Assembly: GCA_964389685.1 (NCBI GenBank)
Contig: CAYMFM010000029.1
Coordinates: 1-43,919, forward strand
DNA from: G020353115 sp964389685
GTDB taxonomy: Bacteria; Bacteroidota; Bacteroidia; Bacteroidales; VadinHA17
DNA length: 43,919 bases
Reading direction: 5' to 3'
Part shown: in pieces, positions 34,406 to 41,949 of the stretch
Layout: every line of letters starts with the position of its first letter
Position numbering within the stretch: position 1 is the stretch's first letter
Notes under the pieces: model-generated
The model's database searches: none
Told to the model about the DNA's origin: nothing
The model's input: the letters and a program-made list of their open reading frames with translations, nothing else
Made by a program: the position numbers and the translations under genes

Positions 34406-35092
34406 TTAGTTGAATAAGGATACCTGGTATATGCCGGGCTCATTAAAAGTAACTTCAAAAATGACATTGTATTGTGTTGTATGAAGCTGATTCCAGGCAT
34501 AGTAGGAAATCTTTATCGTTACCGGAAATGTAAGGTTCTCATAACCCAAAATAGTACCCTCCCTTATCTCAATTCCACTTTCCGAAGATATAATCAGGTT
34601 TTCTACCTCCCGATTGGGGGTGCCTCCTCGCAGGATCTTGAAATATACTGCTGCACCTTCAGCCGTTTTATGGATGGTGTTTCTTTCAACATTGAGTTTT
34701 CGAACTATTTTGTATTGAGCTTGTGGTTTCATACCCTTAAACTGATCATTAACCCACTGTCCTTCCATAATTGAATCCTGTTCGTTTATTATAGAGATGA
34801 ATTTACCGTATCCATGACGTTTCCCTTTCTTCCAGCTTCCGTCATATTGATCTCCGTTAGCCCATTCATAAATTCCTTTGCCTTGTGGCCATCCTTTTTT
34901 GAATTCACCAATATAATGGTCTCTGCCTGAAGCTTCTCCGCTTCCATGGGCAAATCCGTTCTTACACTCACCTTTGTAAATTAATGAGATTTCCGGTTTT
35001 AATACCTTACAATCTGTTTGACAATTGATTGGATTAAAAGTTGAAAACAAAACAGAGCAAAGGAAAATTGCAGGAGTGATTTTCTTAATCAT
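34406..35092 (-). CDS. Exported MORN-repeat protein
   Basis: About 228 residues from ATG 35092. In-frame ATGs at 35104 and 35116 are alternatives, but MIKKITPAIFLCSVLF is the best signal-peptide start. After the signal come three to four MORN-type motifs at about 40-110 of the longer frame: YKGECKNGFAHGSGEA, YIGEFKKGWPQGKGIYEW, YDGSWKKGKRHGYGKF and a degenerate EGQWVNDQFKG. The remaining 110 residues have beta-rich sequence without a recognised domain. MORN repeats are short beta-hairpins that mediate protein or lipid contact. It sits alone, convergent to SusCD pair 2, and is flanked on the other side by an 11-bp repeat array. Function is unknown. Confidence 0.85.
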   Translation of the reverse strand: MIKKITPAIFLCSVLFSTFNPINCQTDCKVLKPEISLIYKGECKNGFAHGSGEASGRDHYIGEFKKGWPQGKGIYEWANGDQYDGSWKKGKRHGYGKFISIINEQDSIMEGQWVNDQFKGMKPQAQYKIVRKLNVERNTIHKTAEGAAVYFKILRGGTPNREVENLIISSESGIEIREGTILGYENLTFPVTIKISYYAWNQLHTTQYNVIFEVTFNEPGIYQVSLFN

Positions 35093-35343
35093 ATTTTTAG
35101 GCATTATTTTAAACAAGAGATTAGATTTTAAAAATCAAGTTAATGAATCCTTTGTTTTTTACAAAACTGAATGTGATTTTTTTTTGATTTTTACTAAACC
35201 CAGGGCTTACAATGCTATCGCATGGCCGCCCCCTGTGCGGGCCACTGGGCTTCCAACATATGGTTCCTACGGAGCTAAGTATCACATATTCAATAATTAC
35301 TGGATGGAGTTGTTAAAGGAATTTAATAGCACCACGGGTTAAC

Positions 35344-35491
35344 TATTGTATGACAATCGTATGACAACTGTATGACGATCGTATGACAACTGTATGACAA
35401 TCGTATGACAACTGTATGACGATCGTATGACAACTGTATGACAATCGTATGACCATTGTATAACCATCTTATGACTATTATATGACCATCG
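35344..35491. repeat. 11-bp tandem repeat array with 44-bp higher-order period
   Basis: Thirteen consecutive 11-base units share GTATGAC and vary in the first four bases. Nine central units read AATC, AACT, GATC, AACT, AATC, AACT, GATC, AACT, AATC before GTATGAC, so a four-unit (44-base) pattern is itself repeated. The last three units (CATTGTATAAC, CATCTTATGAC, TATTATATGAC) are diverged. The array lies between the MORN gene and the third SusCD operon. Confidence 0.95.
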
Positions 35492-35588
35492 TCCCTCCGT
35501 ACCTTCGTCCCATCGTCTCACCTCTCACCATTCCCCCGTCACCCCTCTCACCCTAATTCCCCTAAAAACGGAGAAAATCAGTCACTTT

Positions 35589-35613
35589 CTAATTTAGAAA
35601 TGATCTAAATTAG
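35589..35613. promoter_or_regulatory. Perfect inverted repeat upstream of susC-3 (candidate operator)
   Basis: CTAATTTAGA and TCTAAATTAG flank AATGA, a perfect 10-base dyad. A shorter related dyad TTAGAA-AAA-TTCTAA is at 29284-29298 upstream of susC-2. Both lie about 225 to 315 bases before the start codon, just after a pyrimidine-rich block. A regulator site is plausible but unproven. Confidence 0.5.
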
Positions 35614-35793
35614 AGGATAAAAAGGGAGTTATACTTCTTTTTATCAACTACCGGTAATTCATTCAAAACGCGCTGATATTCACAGAAATTACAAAAAAAT
35701 ATATGTAAAAAACTCTATATGTTCTGTTTTTACTGGTAAAAGGAGGGGACAGGGAGTTATTGGAATTCAAAAATTTTTATTATTTTCGAGATA

Positions 35794-35836
35794 CTATTTA
35801 CTATTTAATTTTTTTATAAACCTAAATTTTTAACCT
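35794..35836 (+). promoter_or_regulatory. Conserved susC leader, copy B
   Basis: ACTATTTACTATTTAATTT, a T run, ATAAACCTAAA and TTTTTAACCT precede the ATG, matching 29556-29599 almost base for base. Just upstream, TATTTTCG and TACTATTTACT recur in the same order before the arylsulfotransferase-like gene (41919-41938). Confidence 0.65.
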
Positions 35837-38800
35837 ATGAAAAGATTTGCAATCTTTGTTGCTGTCTTGGCGTTCCTATGTACGTCATTTCTTCAGGCAC
35901 AAACCCAGCAAATTACAGGTAGAGTGACGAGTTCCGAGGACGGATTGGGTGTCCCCGGGGCGTCGATCATTGTGAAGGGGACAACGTTTGGTACGATTAC
36001 CGATTTTGATGGTAATTTTACCCTGAATGCCCCGGAAGATGCGGTCGCACTCATCTTTAGTTTTGTTGGGATGAAGACCCAGGACATTAGCATTGACGGG
36101 AGGTCCACGATTGATGTGGTACTTGACTCTGACGTGTTTGGACTGGATGAGGTCATTGTGTCTGGTATGGCTTCAGGAACACCACAGAAAAAACTTTCCG
36201 TGACCGTTGGGAAAGTTAGCGAAAAGGAACTCAAGGAAGTTCCTGCTACCTCACCGGGTGCTGCCCTGCAGGGTAAGCTGGCCGGGGTGACAGTAGTGAG
36301 TGCCTATGGTAGTCCCGGAAGGGCACCCGCTATTCGTCTCCGCGGTTCCACCTCACTGCTGGGTAGCCAGTCACCACTGATCATCCTCGACGGGGTGATG
36401 ATCGAAGGTACCCTTGCCGATATCAACATCGACGATATCGAATCGATGGAGGTGGTGAAGGGTGCTGCTGCTTCTGCACTTTACGGATCACGTGCCGGTA
36501 GCGGTGTTGTCGTGATCACCAGTAAGCGGGGTAAAGGTCTGGCCAGAGGACAAACGCTGGTTACCGTCAGGAATGAATACGGTCAACAATCCCTGGCGAA
36601 GAAAGTGGATTATGCAAAGCATCATCCATACAAACTGAAAGAGGGTACAACCGAAGACCGTTTTACCGAATATGCGGGCGTGACCTACTACGCGGGAACC
36701 AACCCGGATAGCATCGGTACCCCTGTATCAGGAAACCGGATCATTGAAGAGGATCATTATGCCGATAATCCCTTTGGTATTCTCTATGACAACCAGGATC
36801 TGTTTTTCAATACCGGGGCATTTTACACAAACTATGTCTCGGTACAGCACAACATGGAGAAAACCAACTTCATGGCATCCTTCGAGAATTCACATCAGGA
36901 GGGGATCGTCTTCTCGACAAAAGGTTACGAGCGACAGAACTTCAGGCTGAACATCGACCACTGGTTCACAGAGAAGTTTGGCATTTCGGCATCCAACCTG
37001 ATCACCAAGTCGTTTACCGACAATCCTCAGGTTGGCTGGATGGATATTCAGTTGTTACCACCCGATGCTAATTTAAAAGCCAATAATCCGGATGGAACGC
37101 CTTACCGGTTGATCGCGAGTGAATGGTCATCTGATAATGATAATCCGCTCTATAGTGCAGCCAATGCTGTAAGTGAGAGTGGGAGGAACCGGGTGCTGGG
37201 TAGCTATGAGGTGAAGTATAACCCGACCGACTGGCTGCGGTTCAATGCAAACTATGCCTTTGAACGGCAGGACAACCGGTACTCATATTATGAGAGAAAG
37301 GGTTATCTTTCACGGCCAACGATTAATTCCGGAGGTACTGACGGTTATCTGCGAAAGGATTATGACCATGAGCTTGCCTATACCGTTCAGTTCACCGCCA
37401 ACTTCAGCAAGATGTTTGGTGATTTCACCACGAAGGCAAAAATCAGCTACCTTTATGAGAATGATCACTGGGAAGGATTCACTTCACGCGGGTATGATTT
37501 TGCTGTAGGAGGAGTTCCAGACCTGAACGTGACTGATGGAAGTCAATCCGTTATAGGCTCCAATACGGGTGACATCCGTGCCGAAAATATCTTTGGTATC
37601 GTGGATGTGGATTACAAGGAGAAATACATCTTTTCCGGGTTGTACCGGTATGACGGGGCTTCCCAGTTCGGAGCCAACGAACGGTGGAATCCCTATTTCA
37701 GGGTTTCGGCAGCATACCGTCTGACCGAGGATATTACCATCCCCGGAATACAGGAACTGAAGATCAGGGCTGCCTACGGAACATCAGGTGAACGGCCGCC
37801 ATGGGATGCACGCTATGAAACCTATTCGGTGAGTGCTGGTAGTGTTTACAAGTCTCAGCTTGGGAACGAGAACCTGAAGCCTTCCACCATCAAGGAGCTG
37901 GAACTTGCACTGAACGTGGAGTTCCTGAACCGCTTCGAGTTTGAATTTGCCTATTCACACACCGATGCTACTGACGTGTTTGCACGTGCCCCGTTCCCGG
38001 CAAGTGCCGGATGGGTCAATCAGTGGCGGAACATTGGTACGCTTACATCCACCGTATTCGAGAGCGCACTGAGAGCAAGGATCTTTGAGGGTGATAATTT
38101 CACCTGGAACAGCATGCTGCTCTTCGACCGGATCAGGCAGAAAGTGACCGAGCTGAATATTCCTGCATTCACAACAGGACCGGGACCAAACAGCATTCCG
38201 TCCTACCGGATCGAAGAGGGGTATGAGTATGGAATTAATTTTGGTGACAAATTCCTCCGTTCACTTGATGAGCTGTATCTGCAGCTTCCTCTAGATACGC
38301 GTGATGAATTAATTGATGACTATATCATAAACGCTGACGGTTATGTGATCCTGAAGGGAACCGAAGGAACCATTTGGGAGGCACCGGTTAAGAAGCAAGA
38401 TTCGGAATACGGACTGGTACAGAAAGTTCCGATCGGTGATGCCAACCCGGATTTCAACCTGAGGTGGAGCAATACCATTACATTCAAAGGATTTTCATTG
38501 TATGCTCTGATTGACTGGAAGCAGGGTGGTGATGTGTATAACATGACCCGACACTGGTCATACCGCGATAACCGTGGTGCCGAAATGGACCAGTCCGGTA
38601 AGCCGCAAAACGAAAAGAAAACCATCGATTATTACCAGACGCTCTATAATGTAGCTGCTGTGAACAGCCACTTCGTGGAAGATGGTACCTTCGTAAAGAT
38701 CAGGGAAGTAGCACTCTATTATACCCTGGGTAGAAGCAACCTGTCCGGTTTCCTTAATGGATTCTTTAAGTCGATCCGTTTGGGTGTGACCGGAAGGAAC

Positions 38801-38935
38801 CTCTTTACATTCACCAAATATTCGGGATATGATCCTGAAGTATCTCATGGAGGTGAAGCTACGAACCAGTTCTACGATAGTTATAACTACCCGAACTTCA
38901 GGACATACACCGGTTCTCTTGAATTTACTTTTTAA
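35837..38935 (+). CDS. SusC/RagA-family TonB-dependent outer membrane transporter (pair 3)
   Basis: A 1032-residue protein: signal peptide (MKRFAIFVAVLAFLCTSFLQ then AQ), carboxypeptidase-D regulatory-like domain (QITGRVTSSEDGLGVPGASI to about 100), and plug with ALQGKLAGVTVVSAYGSPG, SPLIILDGVMIEG and INIDDIESMEVVKGAAASAL followed by YGSRAGSGVVVITSKRGK. The beta-barrel ends in TGSLEFTF. It is the energised half of a SusCD importer. The partner starts eight bases downstream and a small lipoprotein follows, so this is the only pair with a third operon member. Its 5' leader matches that of pair 2, suggesting shared control, although the barrels differ. Confidence 0.95.
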   Translation: MKRFAIFVAVLAFLCTSFLQAQTQQITGRVTSSEDGLGVPGASIIVKGTTFGTITDFDGNFTLNAPEDAVALIFSFVGMKTQDISIDGRSTIDVVLDSDVFGLDEVIVSGMASGTPQKKLSVTVGKVSEKELKEVPATSPGAALQGKLAGVTVVSAYGSPGRAPAIRLRGSTSLLGSQSPLIILDGVMIEGTLADINIDDIESMEVVKGAAASALYGSRAGSGVVVITSKRGKGLARGQTLVTVRNEYGQQSLAKKVDYAKHHPYKLKEGTTEDRFTEYAGVTYYAGTNPDSIGTPVSGNRIIEEDHYADNPFGILYDNQDLFFNTGAFYTNYVSVQHNMEKTNFMASFENSHQEGIVFSTKGYERQNFRLNIDHWFTEKFGISASNLITKSFTDNPQVGWMDIQLLPPDANLKANNPDGTPYRLIASEWSSDNDNPLYSAANAVSESGRNRVLGSYEVKYNPTDWLRFNANYAFERQDNRYSYYERKGYLSRPTINSGGTDGYLRKDYDHELAYTVQFTANFSKMFGDFTTKAKISYLYENDHWEGFTSRGYDFAVGGVPDLNVTDGSQSVIGSNTGDIRAENIFGIVDVDYKEKYIFSGLYRYDGASQFGANERWNPYFRVSAAYRLTEDITIPGIQELKIRAAYGTSGERPPWDARYETYSVSAGSVYKSQLGNENLKPSTIKELELALNVEFLNRFEFEFAYSHTDATDVFARAPFPASAGWVNQWRNIGTLTSTVFESALRARIFEGDNFTWNSMLLFDRIRQKVTELNIPAFTTGPGPNSIPSYRIEEGYEYGINFGDKFLRSLDELYLQLPLDTRDELIDDYIINADGYVILKGTEGTIWEAPVKKQDSEYGLVQKVPIGDANPDFNLRWSNTITFKGFSLYALIDWKQGGDVYNMTRHWSYRDNRGAEMDQSGKPQNEKKTIDYYQTLYNVAAVNSHFVEDGTFVKIREVALYYTLGRSNLSGFLNGFFKSIRLGVTGRNLFTFTKYSGYDPEVSHGGEATNQFYDSYNYPNFRTYTGSLEFTF

Positions 38936-38943
38936 TCCGTAAA

Positions 38944-40473
38944 ATGAAAGAAATCATGAAAAGTAGAATATATAAAGTAGTAGTTGCAGCGTTAGCGATG
39001 TCACTTGTTGGCATCTATAGCTGTGCAGACCTGGATGTTAAGAACCTGAATTCTCCTGATTCGAACCGGGCTATTGAGTCACCGGACGACCTCGAGGGGG
39101 TAGCCGGTGGCGGCTTTAGAACCATACTTAATAGAGCCCAGAACTATAATGGTCCTATGCTGGCGATGATGACCATGGGAGACGTGATGTCCTGTTCCTG
39201 GGGAAATTGCGCCATGAGGGACCTCTCTTCGGAACCACGTGTCGCTTTTAATAACACGATTCCCTATTCCTATGCCTATGTGAACAGGGATTACTGGCAG
39301 TCGATGAATTCCGCCCTTTCACAGGTGAATGATGTGCTGGTCCAGATTGAGGGTGGCGCAGTCATCGTTGATGCTGGGACCACCGAGATGGTAAAAGCAT
39401 GGTGCTATTTCATCCAGGGTGTGGCCCACGGCCACATTGCTAATGTCATGCAAAAAGGGTTTATTGTTGATGAGACAACCGACCTGGAAACACTGGAATG
39501 GAAACCCTATCCTGAAATGCTTGATGCTGCTGTCGGATACCTGGAAAGAGCCGCTGCTGCATGTGAAGCCGCAGATTTTGTAACCCAGGATGGATGGTTT
39601 CGGGGAACAATCCTGACCAGTGACGAGCTGGCTGACCTGTGCAATTTCTTTTGCGCTAAATTCATAATCAACAATCCAAGGAATGCAACAGAGAATGCTG
39701 CAATTAACTGGGCAAAGGTGAAAGAATATTGCCAGAAAGGTTTGCAAAGCGATTTCACCATTGAGTTTGATGGATATGAAACCTGGTACGGGCAGATTAT
39801 GGCATTCGCCCAGCTTGAAGGCTGGATGAGGGTTGATATGAGGCTCCTCAACATGATGGATCCCGATTATCCCTCCCGGTGGAGAGCTGACGGCATTGCG
39901 CCCGTCCCGTCAACGGCTACCTCGGCTGATGCACGCTTATTATCTGATTTCAGAGAGTTAGGCACGATTCCATTCAGACCCGAAAGGGGTTACTATCATT
40001 TTTCCTATTACGGGTACTGGAGATATCCGGAAATACAAATTGAAACGCAGGCTGTTACAGGCAGGTATCCCGTTTATCCAAAATCTGAAAACGACTACAT
40101 GTTAGCCGAGGCAATGTTGCGGACCGGAGACAAACCCGGTGCCATTGCTATCCTCAATGCCAGCCCGCGTGTAACCCGCGGCGGTTTGGCACTGCTAGAT
40201 GCCGGGGCAACTGACACGGAAGTGATGGATGCTATTATGTATGAGCGGACCATTGAACTGTTCTGTCACTCTATGGGTCAAGGATTTTTTGACATGAGGA
40301 GAACGAATCAGTTACAGCCCGGAACCGTTCTGCACTTCCCGATTCCCGGGAAAGAGCTTGAAACCCTCGGTGAAGACTATTATTCACTGGGTGGCTCTTT
40401 CGGGGAAGCAGGAATTGATTATGCAGCACCTGACTGGGGCTGGCCCGGATGGGATGTCCAATATCCTTATTAA
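38944..40473 (+). CDS. SusD/RagB-family nutrient-binding lipoprotein (pair 3)
   Basis: A 509-residue lipoprotein; ATG 38956 is an equally good start and gives a compact signal MKSRIYKVVVAALAMSLVG ending in the lipobox IYSC. Family features include CADLDVKNLNSPDSNRAI, VKAWCYFIQGVAHGHIANVM, WAKVKEYCQKGLQSDFTI, YMLAEAMLRTGDKPGAIAIL and the C-terminal MYERTIELFCHSMGQGFFDM then RR. It carries more cysteines than the other two SusD proteins. It forms the lid of the pair 3 channel. The next lipoprotein gene starts 28 bases after its stop. Confidence 0.93.
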   Translation: MKEIMKSRIYKVVVAALAMSLVGIYSCADLDVKNLNSPDSNRAIESPDDLEGVAGGGFRTILNRAQNYNGPMLAMMTMGDVMSCSWGNCAMRDLSSEPRVAFNNTIPYSYAYVNRDYWQSMNSALSQVNDVLVQIEGGAVIVDAGTTEMVKAWCYFIQGVAHGHIANVMQKGFIVDETTDLETLEWKPYPEMLDAAVGYLERAAAACEAADFVTQDGWFRGTILTSDELADLCNFFCAKFIINNPRNATENAAINWAKVKEYCQKGLQSDFTIEFDGYETWYGQIMAFAQLEGWMRVDMRLLNMMDPDYPSRWRADGIAPVPSTATSADARLLSDFRELGTIPFRPERGYYHFSYYGYWRYPEIQIETQAVTGRYPVYPKSENDYMLAEAMLRTGDKPGAIAILNASPRVTRGGLALLDAGATDTEVMDAIMYERTIELFCHSMGQGFFDMRRTNQLQPGTVLHFPIPGKELETLGEDYYSLGGSFGEAGIDYAAPDWGWPGWDVQYPY

Positions 40474-40501
40474 TTTATTGATAACGTAAAAATCAGATAT
40501 C

Positions 40502-41602
40502 ATGAAAAAAAGAATATTTAGTGCGCTGGGCATCCTGCTTGCATTCCTGTTCATACTATCTTCATGTGGCAAAACTGAGATAGAGGAGTCACAGGAGGAT
40601 TATAACTACGACAACATCATTCCTGTCGTACTGCATGGAATTCAAGGTTCTGCCACGGCCATTAAAACCAATACCAAGACCTATTCCCTGGATTATTACA
40701 GGGGCGGATCGACCTGGGCCTGGTCAGCTACCGGGGCACAGGTGGTGCTGATCGAAGGTAGCAATGGAAACGAAGTGGATATCTTCTTTGACCAGGACTC
40801 CATCGAGCTAGTTGGACCCGTTGTTATCTCTGTTACAGAGACAACACAGGGTGGCAAAACATCCGATCCCGTAACCCTGGAAGTGATGGTCTCTCCGTTC
40901 GTGATTGCGGTCAGTGGACCCGATGAAGCCGTTGCTTCAGGAGCCTGGACCTCGGTGTTTTCCACACCCCATGATGTGGGTGCTACCTATGCATGGAGTG
41001 TCATTGGTGCAACAGGAACCGTAACCGACAATAATGACGGAACAGTCGATGTGTTATGGGATGTTTCTGCTACCGACATTGCCGATGTTGGAATTCGTTG
41101 CGTGAAGACCTATGTTGGTCTGCAATCTGTTGCAGATACTGTGTTTATAGATCTGGTTGGATACCTAGCTAAGACCCGCGATGATTTTGCAACTGCATTA
41201 ACAGGGGAGGAATTTAGTGGTACCGACACGAAAGGCTGGACATCTTTTACAGCTATAGCAGGCACTGAAGCAGATGAACTTATTTTTCCTGTTGATGGAG
41301 GTGGTATTTCTGCATTGTATCGTGCTACTCTTATCGGCTGGGGAGAGTACTTTTTAGCAGGTTATGGAAATGATGGTAATATTATTGTTACCATGGACAT
41401 GACCTCAGGAGCAGTTACCATTGAACCACAGTATTGGGGAGTGACCAATTGGGGAGAGGGTGAAGACCCAGATTACGTATACAATATCAAGGGTGAGGGA
41501 TACTGGGATGGAAAGGACATGACGATCCATCTTGTGTACAAGTTCCTCGGTCCGGATTTTGGTACCTGGTATACGTGGAATATTGTTTTAGAATTAGATT
41601 AA
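40502..41602 (+). CDS. Surface lipoprotein with Ig/PKD-like domains, third member of the SusCD-3 operon
   Basis: A 366-residue lipoprotein (ILSSC, Cys22). Residues about 40-135 and 135-220 look like two beta-sandwich PKD/Ig-type modules: TWAWSATGAQVVLIEGSNGN in the first, and ATYAWSVIGATGTVTDNNDG in the second. Residues about 225-366 form a separate beta-rich C-terminal domain with TRDDFATALTGEEFSGTDTK and many Trp and Gly, with no name I can give. By position it resembles SusE/SusF-type accessory surface proteins that bind the ligand of the neighbouring SusCD pair, but sequence homology to SusE is not evident. A perfect terminator follows 15 bases after the stop. Confidence 0.85.
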   Translation: MKKRIFSALGILLAFLFILSSCGKTEIEESQEDYNYDNIIPVVLHGIQGSATAIKTNTKTYSLDYYRGGSTWAWSATGAQVVLIEGSNGNEVDIFFDQDSIELVGPVVISVTETTQGGKTSDPVTLEVMVSPFVIAVSGPDEAVASGAWTSVFSTPHDVGATYAWSVIGATGTVTDNNDGTVDVLWDVSATDIADVGIRCVKTYVGLQSVADTVFIDLVGYLAKTRDDFATALTGEEFSGTDTKGWTSFTAIAGTEADELIFPVDGGGISALYRATLIGWGEYFLAGYGNDGNIIVTMDMTSGAVTIEPQYWGVTNWGEGEDPDYVYNIKGEGYWDGKDMTIHLVYKFLGPDFGTWYTWNIVLELD

Positions 41603-41616
41603 AACATACCTTCTTT

Positions 41617-41648
41617 TAAAAAAAAGCCCCGTCGGGGCTTTTTTTTTA
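41617..41648 (+). terminator. Rho-independent terminator of the SusCD-3 operon
   Basis: An A run and AGCCCC (41625-41630) pair with GGGGCT around a GTC loop (41631-41633), followed by a run of more than eight T. It closes the three-gene operon. Confidence 0.92.
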
Positions 41649-41949
41649 GGTTTTACTCACCAAATGACTTTGAGGAGCACGCCTGGCCGGCCGCACCAGT
41701 GTCACCTGGTGAGTTTCTCCTTACTTGTACTATGAGCTGCTAACCCCTCGATGCATTCACACAGTCATAATTCGAGAGTCTTTTTTAGAGGTTCCGAAAG
41801 CATGCCTATAGCACAAGGGGAACGATATGTTTAAGTTCTTAATATGAGTTTAAATAAAAATGTACATTCCAGTTCATGTTTGAAAATGTTCTGTTAAATT
41901 TATCCACTGGTAAATATTTTATTTTCGTACTATTTACTCTAATCAGGTT
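41649..41949. promoter_or_regulatory. Intergenic region before the arylsulfotransferase-like gene
   Basis: No gene is seen. TATTTTCG followed by TACTATTTACT at 41919-41938 repeats, with three bases less spacing, a block upstream of susC-3, and ends 11 bases before the ATG. At 41722-41740 and 41762-41777 lie two blocks resembling 114-132 and 152-167 near the window start. Confidence 0.45.

Larger units (their letters stand above)
35093..35836. promoter_or_regulatory. Intergenic region leading to SusCD pair 3
   Basis: No gene is supported; the minus-strand frame across 35339-35521 only reads the repeat array. The stretch contains the MORN gene promoter, the 11-bp array (35344-35491) and a pyrimidine-rich block (about 35492-35565). 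A 10-bp inverted repeat lies at 35589-35613, and the conserved susC leader occupies 35794-35836. Confidence 0.55.

Noticed and set aside
35344..35491. Possible CRISPR array
   Set aside because: Units are 11 bases with no spacers, and no cas gene is present.
35339..35521. A short frame encoding a periodic Ser/Tyr/His/Val peptide
   Set aside because: It is only the translation of the 11-bp array; the periodicity comes from the DNA repeat.
20047..41602. A conventional polysaccharide utilisation locus
   Set aside because: SusCD pairs are present but no carbohydrate-active enzyme is adjacent, so a polysaccharide substrate cannot be claimed.
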